From Larkinella rosea (GTDB taxonomy: Bacteria > Bacteroidota > Bacteroidia > Cytophagales > Spirosomataceae): DNA of 64,000 nucleotides. Positions within the stretch are counted from its first letter, which is position 1, and the number at the start of each line of letters is the position of its first letter. The notes beneath the pieces are model-generated. The model had not been told where the DNA came from and did not search any database. It saw nothing but the letters and a program-made list of their open reading frames with translations. The DNA lies in assembly GCF_003858635.1 (NCBI RefSeq), contig NZ_RQJO01000007.1:249941-313940 (forward strand), written 5' to 3'. The position numbers were made by a program, and so were the translations under genes. Shown here piece by piece: positions 27,035 to 35,146 of the stretch.

Positions 27035-27829
27035 TTAAACCGCTACGGGGGCTTTGATGGCCGGGAACGGATCGTAATTTTCCAGCTTGAAGTCATCGTA
27101 CTTGAAGTCGAAAATCGACTTCACCGACGGGTTCATTTTCATGACCGGAAGCTGACGCGGCTCGCGGGAAAGCTGCAGGTGAACCTGATCCAGGTGATTG
27201 AGGTAGAGGTGTGTATCTCCGCCCGTCCAGATAAATTCGTGGGGTTCGTAGCCGCATTCCTGCGCCATCATCATGGTCAGTAGCGCGTACGAAGCAATGT
27301 TGAATGGGACGCCCAGAAACACATCGGCACTGCGTTGGTACAACTGGCACGACAGCCGGTTTTCGGCGACGTAAAATTGAAACAGTGCGTGGCAGGGCGG
27401 CAAGGCCATGTTCGGAACATCGGCCGGATTCCAGGCCGAGACAATCATCCGGCGTGAGTCGGGGCGGTATTTCAATTGCTTCAGAACGTCCTGCAACTGA
27501 TCGATAAGCTGGCCGTTGGGAGCTTCCCAACTGCGCCACTGCTTGCCATAAACCGGTCCGAGTTCGCCGTTCTCATCTGCCCACTCGTCCCAGATTTTGA
27601 CGCCGTGTTCGGTCAGGTAAGTGATATTCGTATCCCCTTTGATAAACCACAGCAATTCGTGAATTACCGATTTAAGGTGTATTTTTTTCGTCGTAACAAG
27701 CGGAAATCCTTCCTGTAAATCAAACCGCATCTGGTAGCCAAAAACACTGATGGTGCCAGTGCCGGTGCGGTCGGTTTTTTGGGTGCCGTTTGCTAAAATA
27801 TGCCGGAGCAGGTCGTGGTATTGTTTCAT
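27035..27829 (-). CDS. thyA: Thymidylate synthase
   Basis: 264 aa from ATG 27827-27829, exactly the length of E. coli ThyA. The longer frame to 27973 runs through a terminator and repeat and is not used. It makes dTMP from dUMP with methylene-tetrahydrofolate. Motifs: [28 protein letters not shown], catalytic Cys in [31 protein letters not shown] and [12 protein letters not shown]. Cytoplasmic. Upstream lies a rho-independent terminator for osmC (27841-27870), so thyA probably has its own promoter, or is read through. Confidence 0.98.
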   Translation of the reverse strand: MKQYHDLLRHILANGTQKTDRTGTGTISVFGYQMRFDLQEGFPLVTTKKIHLKSVIHELLWFIKGDTNITYLTEHGVKIWDEWADENGELGPVYGKQWRSWEAPNGQLIDQLQDVLKQLKYRPDSRRMIVSAWNPADVPNMALPPCHALFQFYVAENRLSCQLYQRSADVFLGVPFNIASYALLTMMMAQECGYEPHEFIWTGGDTHLYLNHLDQVHLQLSREPRQLPVMKMNPSVKSIFDFKYDDFKLENYDPFPAIKAPVAV

Positions 27830-27840
27830 AGTGCCAAAAT

Positions 27841-27870
27841 AAAAAAAGGCTTCCGGGTTCGAAAGCCTTT
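27841..27870 (-). terminator. Rho-independent terminator
   Basis: On the minus strand the stem AAAGGCTT / AAGCCTTT (27863-27870 with 27845-27852) is followed by a run of T ending at 27841. It lies downstream of the OsmC gene and its repeat element, 12 bp before the thyA start. Confidence 0.7.
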
Positions 27871-27881
27871 CAGGAGATAAA

Positions 27882-27962
27882 AGATGTGAGACAATAGACA
27901 AGAGATTTACAGTGCTGATTACGAGATATTTACTCTCTCGTCTCTTGTCGATCCTCTTGTGT
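27882..27962. repeat. Imperfect inverted-repeat element (gacaagagac family)
   Basis: The left arm contains gagacaatagacaagaga. The right arm contains tctcgtctcttgtc and cctcttgtgtct. The pairing is imperfect but extends over much of the gap. The element begins exactly next to the OsmC stop codon (27963-27965). It is related to the perfect hairpin at 8153-8204. Confidence 0.55.
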
Positions 27963-28424
27963 CTATTTTTCAATCGTCAGCGAATACGTGATCGCGGCCG
28001 TTGGGCGAAGCTGGGCGGTCGCCGAGCAGTATTTATCCATCGACAGGTCGATGGCTCGCCGTGCCTTTTCTTCATCCAGATTTCCTTTCAGAATGTAATG
28101 CAGGTGAATGGCCTGAAACGGGTTCGGAATGGCATCGGCGGGACGTTGTCCTTCAACCGTTATCCGAAAATCCTCAATGACCTGCCGCTGTTTTTTCAGA
28201 ATGAGGATGACGTCGATGGCACTGCATCCGGCTAATCCCATCAGCAGCATTTCCATGGGACGCGCGCCAGCGTTGTGGCCGCCAATGTCCAGAGCGCCGT
28301 CGATGTGAATGGGCACATTGGAAACACCGGTTGCCTCGAAATGAAAGTCGTTATCGACCCGATTCAGCTCCACTTTCATGGTTTTAAATTGGGGCGAAAC
28401 GGTATTGGATTGCTCACTTACCAT
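27963..28424 (-). CDS. OsmC family protein
   Basis: 153 aa, the usual length. OsmC/Ohr proteins are thiol-dependent peroxidases for organic hydroperoxides. The two conserved Cys are present in [16 protein letters not shown] and [11 protein letters not shown], with [13 protein letters not shown] typical of the YhfA/OsmC branch. Cytoplasmic. It is divergent from the small membrane protein at 28515. The 90 bp between them holds a dyad (28448-28474) that could be an operator. Confidence 0.93.
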   Translation of the reverse strand: MVSEQSNTVSPQFKTMKVELNRVDNDFHFEATGVSNVPIHIDGALDIGGHNAGARPMEMLLMGLAGCSAIDVILILKKQRQVIEDFRITVEGQRPADAIPNPFQAIHLHYILKGNLDEEKARRAIDLSMDKYCSATAQLRPTAAITYSLTIEK

Positions 28425-28447
28425 GGTTTTTTCGTTATAGGAATATT

Positions 28448-28474
28448 GACAAACTACAAGATTGTTTGTTTGTC
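28448..28474. promoter_or_regulatory. Candidate operator dyad upstream of osmC
   Basis: Arms gacaaac (28448-28454) and gtttgtc (28468-28474) are exact reverse complements around a 13-base spacer containing acaagattgt, itself nearly palindromic. The site lies 24 bp before the OsmC start, in the divergent promoter region. A MarR/OhrR-type regulator would fit, but no such gene is in the window. Confidence 0.35.
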
Positions 28475-28514
28475 ATAAAATACGTAATTTCACTCGAATA
28501 AATTCCTGACAATC

Positions 28515-28850
28515 ATGTCGGATCGACTTTTTGACTTAAAAAACGACCGCCGGTTTAGCATGTATCTGTACCGCGCAGGTTTCGGTTTTTGGCTGTTATA
28601 CATCCTGATGGGCGCCCGATTCATGCGGGAGCTGGTAGCGTACCGGACGGACTGTGCGGTTTTTTCTTTCTTTCTGATGGTCATGGCGCTGTCGGCGTCC
28701 ATGTACTACGATTACCACCATCATCCTGCTGAATTTGAGCAGAAGAAAAAGTGGTTGATTGCCATGTATTTGATTCTGGCCGGTCTAATTTACGTCTTTA
28801 TTCTCCGGAAAGAACCGTTTAATCTGACCCAATTACTGCCCCATTTTTAG
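28515..28850 (+). CDS. Small hypothetical membrane protein
   Basis: 111 aa. Three hydrophobic segments at about residues 20-36, 47-63 and 80-97 (FGFWLLYILMG, FSFFLMVMALSASMYY, WLIAMYLILAGLIYVFIL), with a His-rich connector YDYHHHPAEFEQKKK. No family recognised. It is divergent from osmC and convergent with the siroheme gene, with which its stop codon overlaps (TTAG at 28847-28850). Inner-membrane location is inferred. Confidence 0.65.
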   Translation: MSDRLFDLKNDRRFSMYLYRAGFGFWLLYILMGARFMRELVAYRTDCAVFSFFLMVMALSASMYYDYHHHPAEFEQKKKWLIAMYLILAGLIYVFILRKEPFNLTQLLPHF

Positions 28851-29416
28851 GGCTTCATTATTTTCGTAATTTCATTCAACCGCTCTACTTTCTCCTGAAA
28901 ATCGCCTTTCAGGCGGTTTCGGATGCTTTGTAGGTTATTGAGCGTATCCTGTAACGAATCCGGCAGGATTTCTTCCAGGATCTCCCGAAACCGCTTGGCA
29001 AACGTGGGCGATTTTCCGTTTGTCGAAATGGCGATTTTCAAATCCCCTTTTTTTACTACGGAACTCAGGTAAAAATCGCACAAATCCGGGGTGTCGGCTA
29101 CGTTGACCAGAATCCGGCGGTTTTTGCAGTCGGTCTGCACCTGAGCATTGACCGCTTTATCGTTTGTGGCCACAATGACCAGATCGCTGTTTTCCAAGTA
29201 ATCAGGAGCGTACGAATCGTAGATCAGGCTAAAATTCGGGTGCTGCTCAGCCAGCGTTACCAGTTCCGCCCGAATTTCGGGGGCCACCAGCGTTATCGGG
29301 GCACCGGGAGCATTCGATAACAGGGCGTTCGCTTTTTCCAACCCCACATTTCCACCGCCAACCACCAGCGTCTGGAGGTGTTCGATTTTCAGAAAAACAG
29401 GGAAGAGGTTGTTCAT
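28847..29416 (-). CDS. Precorrin-2 dehydrogenase / sirohydrochlorin ferrochelatase (Met8/CysG-N type)
   Basis: 189 aa from ATG 29414-29416 (MNNLFPVFLKIE). It oxidises precorrin-2 with NAD and is expected to insert iron, giving siroheme for sulfite reductase. NAD-binding GGGNVGLEKANALL, LVIVATNDKAVN (catalytic Asp region) and FYLSSVVKKGDLKIAISTNGKSP are typical of CysG N-terminal/SirC/Met8 proteins. It is the last gene of the minus-strand sulfur run. The preceding gene supplies the SUMT activity, so the two together equal E. coli CysG. The stop overlaps that of the convergent gene. Confidence 0.92.
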   Translation of the reverse strand: MNNLFPVFLKIEHLQTLVVGGGNVGLEKANALLSNAPGAPITLVAPEIRAELVTLAEQHPNFSLIYDSYAPDYLENSDLVIVATNDKAVNAQVQTDCKNRRILVNVADTPDLCDFYLSSVVKKGDLKIAISTNGKSPTFAKRFREILEEILPDSLQDTLNNLQSIRNRLKGDFQEKVERLNEITKIMKP

Positions 29417-29467
29417 GGAAACAGGAGGGAAGTGGTGGAGACCCGGCCGTATCCCCATCCAAAATGA

Positions 29468-30217
29468 TCAGTTATTTGCAATAACCTGTTGCAGTTCAGT
29501 TAATTGTAAATCCCGCAACCGAGCTACTTCGCCAACAACAATAATGGCCGGGGAACTGATTTTAGACGTGGCAACCTGATCAACAATTGTCGAGACCTTC
29601 CCGGTTACGACCCGTTCTTCAGTCAGCGAGCCGTTTTGAATAATGGCAACCGGCAGATCGGTTTTGCCGCATTCGCCGAAAACCGTCATGATTTCAGCCA
29701 GCTTGTGCATACCCATCAGGATTACAACGGTGGCGGTTGACTGGGCCGCCAGGTGGAGATCCTGCGAAAGTTGACCGGTTTTGGTGGTGCCGGTTACGAC
29801 CCAGAAACTCTCACTAACTCCGCGCGTGGTCAGCGGAATTCCAGCCAGGGCCGGAACGGCATAGCTGCTGGATAAACCGGGGACCACTTCTGTTTCAATA
29901 CCGTACTGCCGGGCATATTCCATCTCTTCATATCCCCGGCCGAAAACGAAGGAATCACCACCTTTCAATCGCACGACATTTCCATAACGCTGCGCATAAT
30001 GTACAATCAGCGGATTGATTTCTTCCTGCGTACAGGAATATTCGTTGATCCGTTTGCCGACATATACCTTCAGCGCATCCGGTTTGCAATAATCCAGTAA
30101 ATCGGGATGAACAAGCGCATCGTACATGACCACCTCAGCCTGTTGCAATGCTTTGATTCCCTTCAATGTTATCAAATCCGGATCGCCAGGACCCGCACCT
30201 ACCAAGGTTAATTTCAT
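29468..30217 (-). CDS. cobA: Uroporphyrinogen-III C-methyltransferase (SUMT)
   Basis: 249 aa, the typical length. It methylates uroporphyrinogen III twice with SAM to make precorrin-2, the siroheme precursor. Motifs: VGAGPGDPDLITLKG at the N-terminus, VYVGKR, VRLKGGDSFVFGRGYEE, VVPGLSSSYAVPALAGIPLTTRG and the late IQNGSLTEERVVTGK. It lies between sulfite reductase and the dehydrogenase/ferrochelatase gene, all minus strand. Siroheme production is therefore linked to the enzyme that needs it. Confidence 0.95.
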   Translation of the reverse strand: MKLTLVGAGPGDPDLITLKGIKALQQAEVVMYDALVHPDLLDYCKPDALKVYVGKRINEYSCTQEEINPLIVHYAQRYGNVVRLKGGDSFVFGRGYEEMEYARQYGIETEVVPGLSSSYAVPALAGIPLTTRGVSESFWVVTGTTKTGQLSQDLHLAAQSTATVVILMGMHKLAEIMTVFGECGKTDLPVAIIQNGSLTEERVVTGKVSTIVDQVATSKISSPAIIVVGEVARLRDLQLTELQQVIANN

Positions 30218-30230
30218 CTTTAAGAGAGGA

Positions 30231-30289
30231 GCAAATGCGGAAAGGATAAAAGAAAGAAAAAACGTATTTCTTCATCCTCTCCGCTTTTC
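30231..30289. repeat. Imperfect inverted-repeat element (gcggaaaggat family)
   Basis: The left arm 30231-30255 (core gcggaaaggataaaagaaa) pairs imperfectly with the right arm 30267-30289 (core tttcttcatcctctccgc). It fills most of the gap between sulfite reductase (stop 30296) and cobA (start 30217). Confidence 0.55.
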
Positions 30290-30295
30290 TACTTT

Positions 30296-32443
30296 TTAGC
30301 TGTCTTTTGCACTGACTAATTCCCGCAGTGCGGGCAAGCCTTCCAATTCGATCTGACGTTCACGGTATATCCGGAATTTTTCGATAAACGAGGCTGCCTG
30401 TGCCATGAAGGATTGCGCAAACGCTTCAGTGGGTTCATTTTTATTGATGCTGAAAACCACCGCCTTGAAGTCGCCTTCCTGTTCGTGGAAGCCTTCACCA
30501 ACGAAATTCTTATCGAAATCGCTGACAATACCGTGCTGGGTATTGGTGTTGATGTCTTTCATCATCAAACATCCTTTGGCCCCCACAATCCACACGTTGT
30601 AGGTGTGGTAAATGGCATCAGCCCATCTTCCTTCGTTGAAAGCCTCGCGGGCCCAGCCCAGTTTTTCATGGGCTTCGGTCAAGACCGTGGCCACTAGGTC
30701 GATCATGACACTGGCACATTCGCCAATCCCAATCTCGGTGACGAACTGTTCCGTATGATCCCAATCCGTATAGTCTTCCTGAGCCAGCGTTTTCAGGTCT
30801 GCCAGCGGTTTTAGCAGCGTATAGAAATAATTTTTACCTTTCCGGGCGTAATAATCGCTGTAATACTCGCCATCAAACGCGTTAGCATCGTAATCATTCA
30901 GCAGCAAACGAAGTCCGTCGGGGCCGCGTTTGGTCGGGATTTTCACTACTTTATCGCCGAACAGACCTTCACCTTTTCCGTTAAAACCGCCCCCAAGCAA
31001 CACCTGCAGGGCCGGAATGATATAGGCTCCGTTTTTCACCGAACTACTGTGGAAACCGATGTTGGCAACGGAATGCTGACCGCAGCCGTTCATACAACCC
31101 GAAATCTTGATCTTGATATCGTTGTTGTAAATCAGGTCGGGAAATTCGGCCGTCATCATTTTTTCCAGAGCCCGTGTAATGCCGTAGCTGCTCGAAATCG
31201 CCAGGTTACAGGTATCGGTACCGGGGCAGGTGGTGATGTCGGCGGCAGAGTCAAAACCGGGATTGGCCAGACCGAGCGCGTCGAGTGCCGCGTGCAGCGA
31301 GGGCAGATTTTCCGGCTGGATGTGCCGCAGGATATAGCCCTGATTTACCGTCACGCGAATATCATCACCAGCGTATTTTTTAACGACAGCAGCCAGCGCC
31401 CGGGCCGTATCCGAGTGCATATCACCTAATAAAACCCGGATTTGCGCAGCATACCACCCTTTTTGTTTCTGCTCGAACACATTGGTTTTCAGCCAGGCCT
31501 GGTACCGCTCATCACCCGACAACTCCGCAGTATTTATCGGATCGCCAGTCGCCGTTGCACCAGGTTCTGAGGAAGCAACGATATTGGTATCGATGGTGTA
31601 CGTTTTGTTTTTCAACGCCAGTCGTTCTCCTTCTACTCGCTGTAAAAATTCCTCCAGACCAATGTCCTGTAACAGGAATTTCATGCGGGCTTTGTGTCGA
31701 CGGGTGCGCTCGCCAAAGCGGTCGAAAACGCGGATGCAGCCTTCGATAAACGGAATGATTTTGTCTTCTTCCAGAAATTCATAAGCGGTTTCGGCCATGT
31801 AAGGCTGAGCGCCCAAACCACCACCGACCATCACTTTAAAGCCTCTTTGTCCGGCTTCGTTGATTCGCGGAACCAGCCCGACATCGTGCATATAACCGTA
31901 GGCAGAGTCTTTTTCGCTGGAGGATAAGGAGATTTTGAATTTCCGGCCCATTTCCTGGCAAATCGGATTGCGGAGGAGGTAGTCGAAAATCGAATAGGCG
32001 TAGGGCGTAATATCAAACGGTTCTTCGGGATCGATACCCGCTGTAGCCGAACCCGTTACGTTGCGGACTGTATTGCCGCAGGCTTCCCGAAGTGTTATTT
32101 TGGCATCTTCGAGATCCGACCATAGTTGGGGCGTATCAACCAGTTTAACAAAGTGCAGCTGAATATCCTGCCGCGTGGTTGCGTGGAGGTTTCCGGTTGC
32201 GTATTTATCAGAAATGTCGGCAATTCGAATCAGCTGATCGGCCGTAATGCGTCCGTGCGGTAATTTAATCCGGATCATCTGCACACCCGGTTGTCGCTGC
32301 CCGTAGACACCCCGCCCTAAACGGAATTTGCGAAAGTTTTCTTCGGGCATTTCACCCTTGGCAAAGCTTTCAATTTTGCTCTGCAGGATCAGAATATCGC
32401 GCTGGGCGGCCGGGCTGATGTTGTCGGTGAATTGAACTGACAT
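30296..32443 (-). CDS. Siroheme/4Fe-4S sulfite (or nitrite) reductase with C-terminal HEPN-like extension
   Basis: 715 aa. Ferredoxin-dependent sulfite/nitrite reductase architecture, with repeated half-domains around siroheme. The cluster ligands are visible as TTCPGTDTC (C-x5-C, about residue 410) and SGCMNGC (C-x3-C). Substrate-side basic motifs GVYGQRQPGVQMIRIK and TGNLHATTRQDIQ are present. Surrounding APS reductase, ATP sulfurylase and siroheme genes make sulfite the likely substrate. After about residue 585 there is an extra helical domain of about 120 aa (EKLGWAREAFNEGRWADAIY, GAKGCLMMKDI, FIEKFRIYRERQ) that resembles a HEPN domain and is absent from classical CysI. A promoter and a hairpin-T5 lie in its leader. 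Confidence 0.92.
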   Translation of the reverse strand: MSVQFTDNISPAAQRDILILQSKIESFAKGEMPEENFRKFRLGRGVYGQRQPGVQMIRIKLPHGRITADQLIRIADISDKYATGNLHATTRQDIQLHFVKLVDTPQLWSDLEDAKITLREACGNTVRNVTGSATAGIDPEEPFDITPYAYSIFDYLLRNPICQEMGRKFKISLSSSEKDSAYGYMHDVGLVPRINEAGQRGFKVMVGGGLGAQPYMAETAYEFLEEDKIIPFIEGCIRVFDRFGERTRRHKARMKFLLQDIGLEEFLQRVEGERLALKNKTYTIDTNIVASSEPGATATGDPINTAELSGDERYQAWLKTNVFEQKQKGWYAAQIRVLLGDMHSDTARALAAVVKKYAGDDIRVTVNQGYILRHIQPENLPSLHAALDALGLANPGFDSAADITTCPGTDTCNLAISSSYGITRALEKMMTAEFPDLIYNNDIKIKISGCMNGCGQHSVANIGFHSSSVKNGAYIIPALQVLLGGGFNGKGEGLFGDKVVKIPTKRGPDGLRLLLNDYDANAFDGEYYSDYYARKGKNYFYTLLKPLADLKTLAQEDYTDWDHTEQFVTEIGIGECASVMIDLVATVLTEAHEKLGWAREAFNEGRWADAIYHTYNVWIVGAKGCLMMKDINTNTQHGIVSDFDKNFVGEGFHEQEGDFKAVVFSINKNEPTEAFAQSFMAQAASFIEKFRIYRERQIELEGLPALRELVSAKDS

Positions 32444-32497
32444 AATTTATCGCTTTAGTGAGATAGTCGATGGATTTAAGAGACTACTATTTTGGAC

Positions 32498-32516
32498 AAA
32501 AAGCCGGAAATCCGGC
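32498..32516 (-). terminator. Hairpin plus T5 in the sulfite reductase leader (possible attenuator)
   Basis: On the minus strand gccggatttccggc (32503-32516, 5 bp stem) is followed by TTTTT (32498-32502). It lies between the predicted promoter (32538-32545) and the start codon at 32443, where it could cause premature termination. Confidence 0.45.
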
Positions 32517-32537
32517 ACTTTGGGTATGGTTTACATA

Positions 32538-32545
32538 CAAATGTA
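32538..32545 (-). promoter_or_regulatory. Bacteroidota-type -7 element for sulfite reductase
   Basis: Minus-strand TACATTTG matches TAnnTTTG exactly, about 95 bp before the start codon. A clear -33 TTTG at standard spacing is not seen (TTTA is somewhat farther upstream), so the promoter call is tentative. Confidence 0.45.
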
Positions 32546-32723
32546 CTCATTTATCAGTTCCTGTCATTCCGTAAATAGGCCTACTTTTTATTATTGGTTA
32601 TTACAATTGGTTATAAAGTAAATCCGTTTTTGTTTCGATAAAACCCAATCAGTTAGCCAAATGGTAGTGAAGCCCGAAACCTGGTTTTCTAAAGCTGCGG
32701 GGATGGGTAAGCATAATGCGAAA

Positions 32724-32779
32724 CGCTGCCCCTTCCGTAGCGAGGACCAAACTCCGGTCACGCAACGAATGAGGCAGCG
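32724..32779. other. Unassigned multi-segment hairpin in a 358 bp intergenic region
   Basis: In the gap 32444-32801 between cysN and sulfite reductase, three nested stems can be drawn: cgctgcc/ggcagcg (32724-32730 with 32773-32779), cgtagcg/cgcaacg (one mismatch; 32736-32742 with 32761-32767) and gacc/ggtc (32745-32748 with 32756-32759). The loop is 7 bases. It starts 22 bases after the cysN stop on the minus strand. No ORF and no riboswitch class that I recognise fits it. It could be a 3' structure, a small RNA or a mobile-element remnant. The rest of the gap holds the sulfite reductase promoter region. Confidence 0.5.
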
Positions 32780-32801
32780 CCTGTTAAGGGATAATTTATC
32801 G

Positions 32802-34055
32802 TTAGACGGCTTCTTTCTGGAGCATCAACGCCCCAACCGTTACGTTCGAGGTTTCGTCAATTAAAATGGCTCCGCCATTGACCCGGTTCTTGTCGTACGG
32901 ATCAAAGCTGACCGGTTTGGCGGTTTTCAGAACGATCCGGGCGATATCGTTCAGTTTCAAACTCTCAACGTCTTCTTTTTCTTCGTACGTGTTGACATTC
33001 AGCTGATAAACAATGTCACGCACGGCGCAGCGGGTCCGGAACGTCCCATGCTGCAGCGTGTATTTATTACCCGCTTTTAACGGTTTTGAATCCATCCAGC
33101 AAAGCATAGCTTCGACGTTTTGGCTAACGATCGGCAGACTTTCCGATTTTACAATGAGATTTCCGCGGCTCACATCAACATCATCGGCTAAATGCAGTAC
33201 GACCGACATGGGCGCAAACGCTTCGTCAAAATGCGTCTCGGCCATTTCGATGGCATCGATAGTGGATGTTTCACCGGTCGGCAAAACCGTTACCGAATCA
33301 CCTTTCCGGAAAATACCGCTGGTGATTTTCCCGGCGTATCCACGGTAGTCGTGGAGTTCGGCGGTTTGCGGACGAATCACGTATTGAACGGGAAAGCGAG
33401 CGTCGGTCAGGTTTTCGTCATGATCCAGCTCAACGGTTTCGAGGTAGCTGAGCAGCGGTTCACCTTCGTACCACGGCATGTTGGCCGACTTTTCGACCAC
33501 GTTATCTCCATTCAGGGCGCTCAGTGGAATGTAGGTCACCTCGCCGACGTCCAGTTTTTGTGCCAGTTCGTTATAATGGATGCAAATGTTGGAAAAAACA
33601 TCCTGCGAATAATCCACCAGATCCATTTTGTTGATGGCCACTACCAGGTGCGGAATGCCCAGCATCGAAGCAATCAGCGAATGCCGACGCGTCTGTTCAA
33701 CCACCCCATGACGCGCATCGACCAGAACCACCGCCAGTTGACAATTGGAGGCACCGGTTACCATGTTGCGGGTGTACTGGATGTGGCCCGGCGCATCGAC
33801 GATGATAAACTTCCGTTTGGTGGTCTGGAAATACCGGTAGGCTACGTCGATTGTAATGCCCTGTTCGCGTTCGGAGCGCAAACCGTCGGTCAGCAGCGCC
33901 AGATCAATTTCACCATCATCCCGGCTTTTGCTGGCGCGTTCGATGGCTTCCATCTGGTCGGCCAGAATGGATTTTGAATCGTATAACAGGCGGCCGATCA
34001 GGGTGCTTTTGCCATCGTCGACGCTGCCTGCGGTAATAAATCGGAGTAAGTCCAC
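32802..34055 (-). CDS. cysN: Sulfate adenylyltransferase, GTPase subunit
   Basis: 417 aa. The regulatory GTPase subunit of ATP sulfurylase, forming APS with CysD. EF-Tu-like motifs: G1 GSVDDGKST (about residues 10-18), switch/G2 region EREQGITIDVAYRYF, G3 DAPGH, G4 NKMDLVD. Two beta-barrel domains follow. It is shorter than E. coli CysN (475 aa) and carries no fused APS kinase (CysC). It follows cysD on the minus strand; the 85 bp between them is filled by an inverted-repeat element. Cytoplasmic. Confidence 0.96.
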   Translation of the reverse strand: MDLLRFITAGSVDDGKSTLIGRLLYDSKSILADQMEAIERASKSRDDGEIDLALLTDGLRSEREQGITIDVAYRYFQTTKRKFIIVDAPGHIQYTRNMVTGASNCQLAVVLVDARHGVVEQTRRHSLIASMLGIPHLVVAINKMDLVDYSQDVFSNICIHYNELAQKLDVGEVTYIPLSALNGDNVVEKSANMPWYEGEPLLSYLETVELDHDENLTDARFPVQYVIRPQTAELHDYRGYAGKITSGIFRKGDSVTVLPTGETSTIDAIEMAETHFDEAFAPMSVVLHLADDVDVSRGNLIVKSESLPIVSQNVEAMLCWMDSKPLKAGNKYTLQHGTFRTRCAVRDIVYQLNVNTYEEKEDVESLKLNDIARIVLKTAKPVSFDPYDKNRVNGGAILIDETSNVTVGALMLQKEAV

Positions 34056-34061
34056 TTTAAA

Positions 34062-34141
34062 AATGATGAATTAAGAATGATGAATTATGAGTTAGAATTG
34101 GAAGGAATAAACTCTACATTCTCAACTCATAACTCTTAACT
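34062..34141. repeat. Imperfect inverted-repeat element (gaattatgagttag family)
   Basis: The left arm core attatgagttagaattg (34084-34100) pairs with the right arm core cattctcaactcataact (34117-34134). Extra short-period units (gatgaattaagaat) lie on the left. It fills the gap between cysD (stop 34141) and cysN and is related to the elements at 4222 and 60383. Confidence 0.6.
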
Positions 34142-35052
34142 TAAAAATATCCTCCCTTTTTCCGGTCTTCCATGGCGGCTTCCGACACCTGATCGTCGAT
34201 CCGGGTTTCGCCCCGTTCACTGATGCGGGTGGCCTGAATTTCGGCGATGGCGGCTTCCAGCGTGTCGGCATCTGATTCAACGGCGGCCGTGCAGGAAATG
34301 TCACCCACCGTGCGGAACCGCACTTTTCGCGTCACTAGCTGGTCCGTTTCTTCCGTTTGAATGACGCCTTTGGCCGTTGCAAGTAACTTGCCGTCGCGCA
34401 GAATCAACTCACGCTCGTGGGCAAAATAAATGCTCGGCAGGGCAATGTTTTCGCGCTTGATGTAATTCCAGACGTCCAGCTCGGTCCAGTTCGAAATCGG
34501 AAAAACCCGGACGTTCTCACCTTTGTGAATCTTGCCGTTGTAAATGTTCCAGAGTTCGGGCCGTTGCAGTTTGGGGTCCCAGGAGCCAAATTCGTCCCGA
34601 ACGGAAAAGACGCGTTCTTTGGCGCGGGCTTTTTCTTCGTCGCGCCGGGCACCACCGATGCAGGCATCGAACTCAAATTCTTCGATGGTATCCAGAAGGG
34701 TAAACGTTTGTAAGGCGTTCCGGCTGGCGTTTCGGCCCGTCGGTTCTTTCAGTTTCTTTTCCCGAATGGTATCTTCCACATACCGCACAATCAGCTTTTC
34801 GCCCAGACTTTCGGCCAGCCAATCCCGGAAATCGAGGGCTTCCTGAAAGTTATGACCGGTATCGATGTGCACCAGCGGAAACGGAAATTTGCCCGGGCGA
34901 AATGCTTTGAGCGCCAGATGCACCAGCGTAATGGAATCTTTTCCGCCCGAAAACAGCAGCGCCGGTCGTTCGAACTGCCCGGCCACTTCGCGCATGATGT
35001 GAATCGCTTCCGATTCGAGTTGATCTAAATAATCAAGTTTGTACGTACTCAT
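34141..35052 (-). CDS. cysD: Sulfate adenylyltransferase, catalytic subunit
   Basis: 303 aa, the same length as E. coli CysD. Makes APS from sulfate and ATP with CysN. PP-loop ATP-pyrophosphatase motif LLFSGGKDSITLVHLALKAF (about 32-51). Further family blocks are FPLVHIDTGHNFQEALDFRD, CIGGARRDEEKARAKERVFS and FPISNWTELDVWNYI. Minus strand, between cysH and cysN. The C-terminus (AAMEDRKKGGYF) is the family's conserved end. Confidence 0.97.
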   Translation of the reverse strand: MSTYKLDYLDQLESEAIHIMREVAGQFERPALLFSGGKDSITLVHLALKAFRPGKFPFPLVHIDTGHNFQEALDFRDWLAESLGEKLIVRYVEDTIREKKLKEPTGRNASRNALQTFTLLDTIEEFEFDACIGGARRDEEKARAKERVFSVRDEFGSWDPKLQRPELWNIYNGKIHKGENVRVFPISNWTELDVWNYIKRENIALPSIYFAHERELILRDGKLLATAKGVIQTEETDQLVTRKVRFRTVGDISCTAAVESDADTLEAAIAEIQATRISERGETRIDDQVSEAAMEDRKKGGYF

Positions 35053-35072
35053 ATGAATTTCTCTGCTTCCCC

Positions 35073-35122
35073 CTGATTAACCCTGTGTAATAACTATTTA
35101 ACTGTTACACAGGGTTAATCAG
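35073..35122. repeat. Perfect hairpin with 18 bp arms
   Basis: ctgattaaccctgtgtaa (35073-35090) and its exact complement at 35105-35122 surround a 14-base loop in the gap between cysH and cysD. No T-run follows on the minus strand, so it may be an mRNA processing or stability structure rather than a terminator. Confidence 0.75.
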
Positions 35123-35146
35123 AGAATATCAGGGGTGATCAAAGTT

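Noticed and set aside
27829-27973. N-terminal extension of thymidylate synthase
   Set aside because: The extension would run through a terminator and a repeat element. The ATG at 27829 gives the exact family length.
28847-28850. Overlapping stop codons of convergent genes as a special signal
   Set aside because: Similar tight convergent ends occur at 13711-13716 and 50340-50348. This is ordinary compact packing.
32724-32801. Integron attC site or a known riboswitch (SAM, cobalamin, TPP)
   Set aside because: gttagac at the cysN stop recalls an attC end, but no matching complementary core pair is found and no integrase is near. None of the riboswitch conserved boxes is present.
32661-32864. 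Plus-strand frame of 67 aa over the cysN end
   Set aside because: Overlaps the cysN 3' end and the structured hairpin; no homology pattern or start context.
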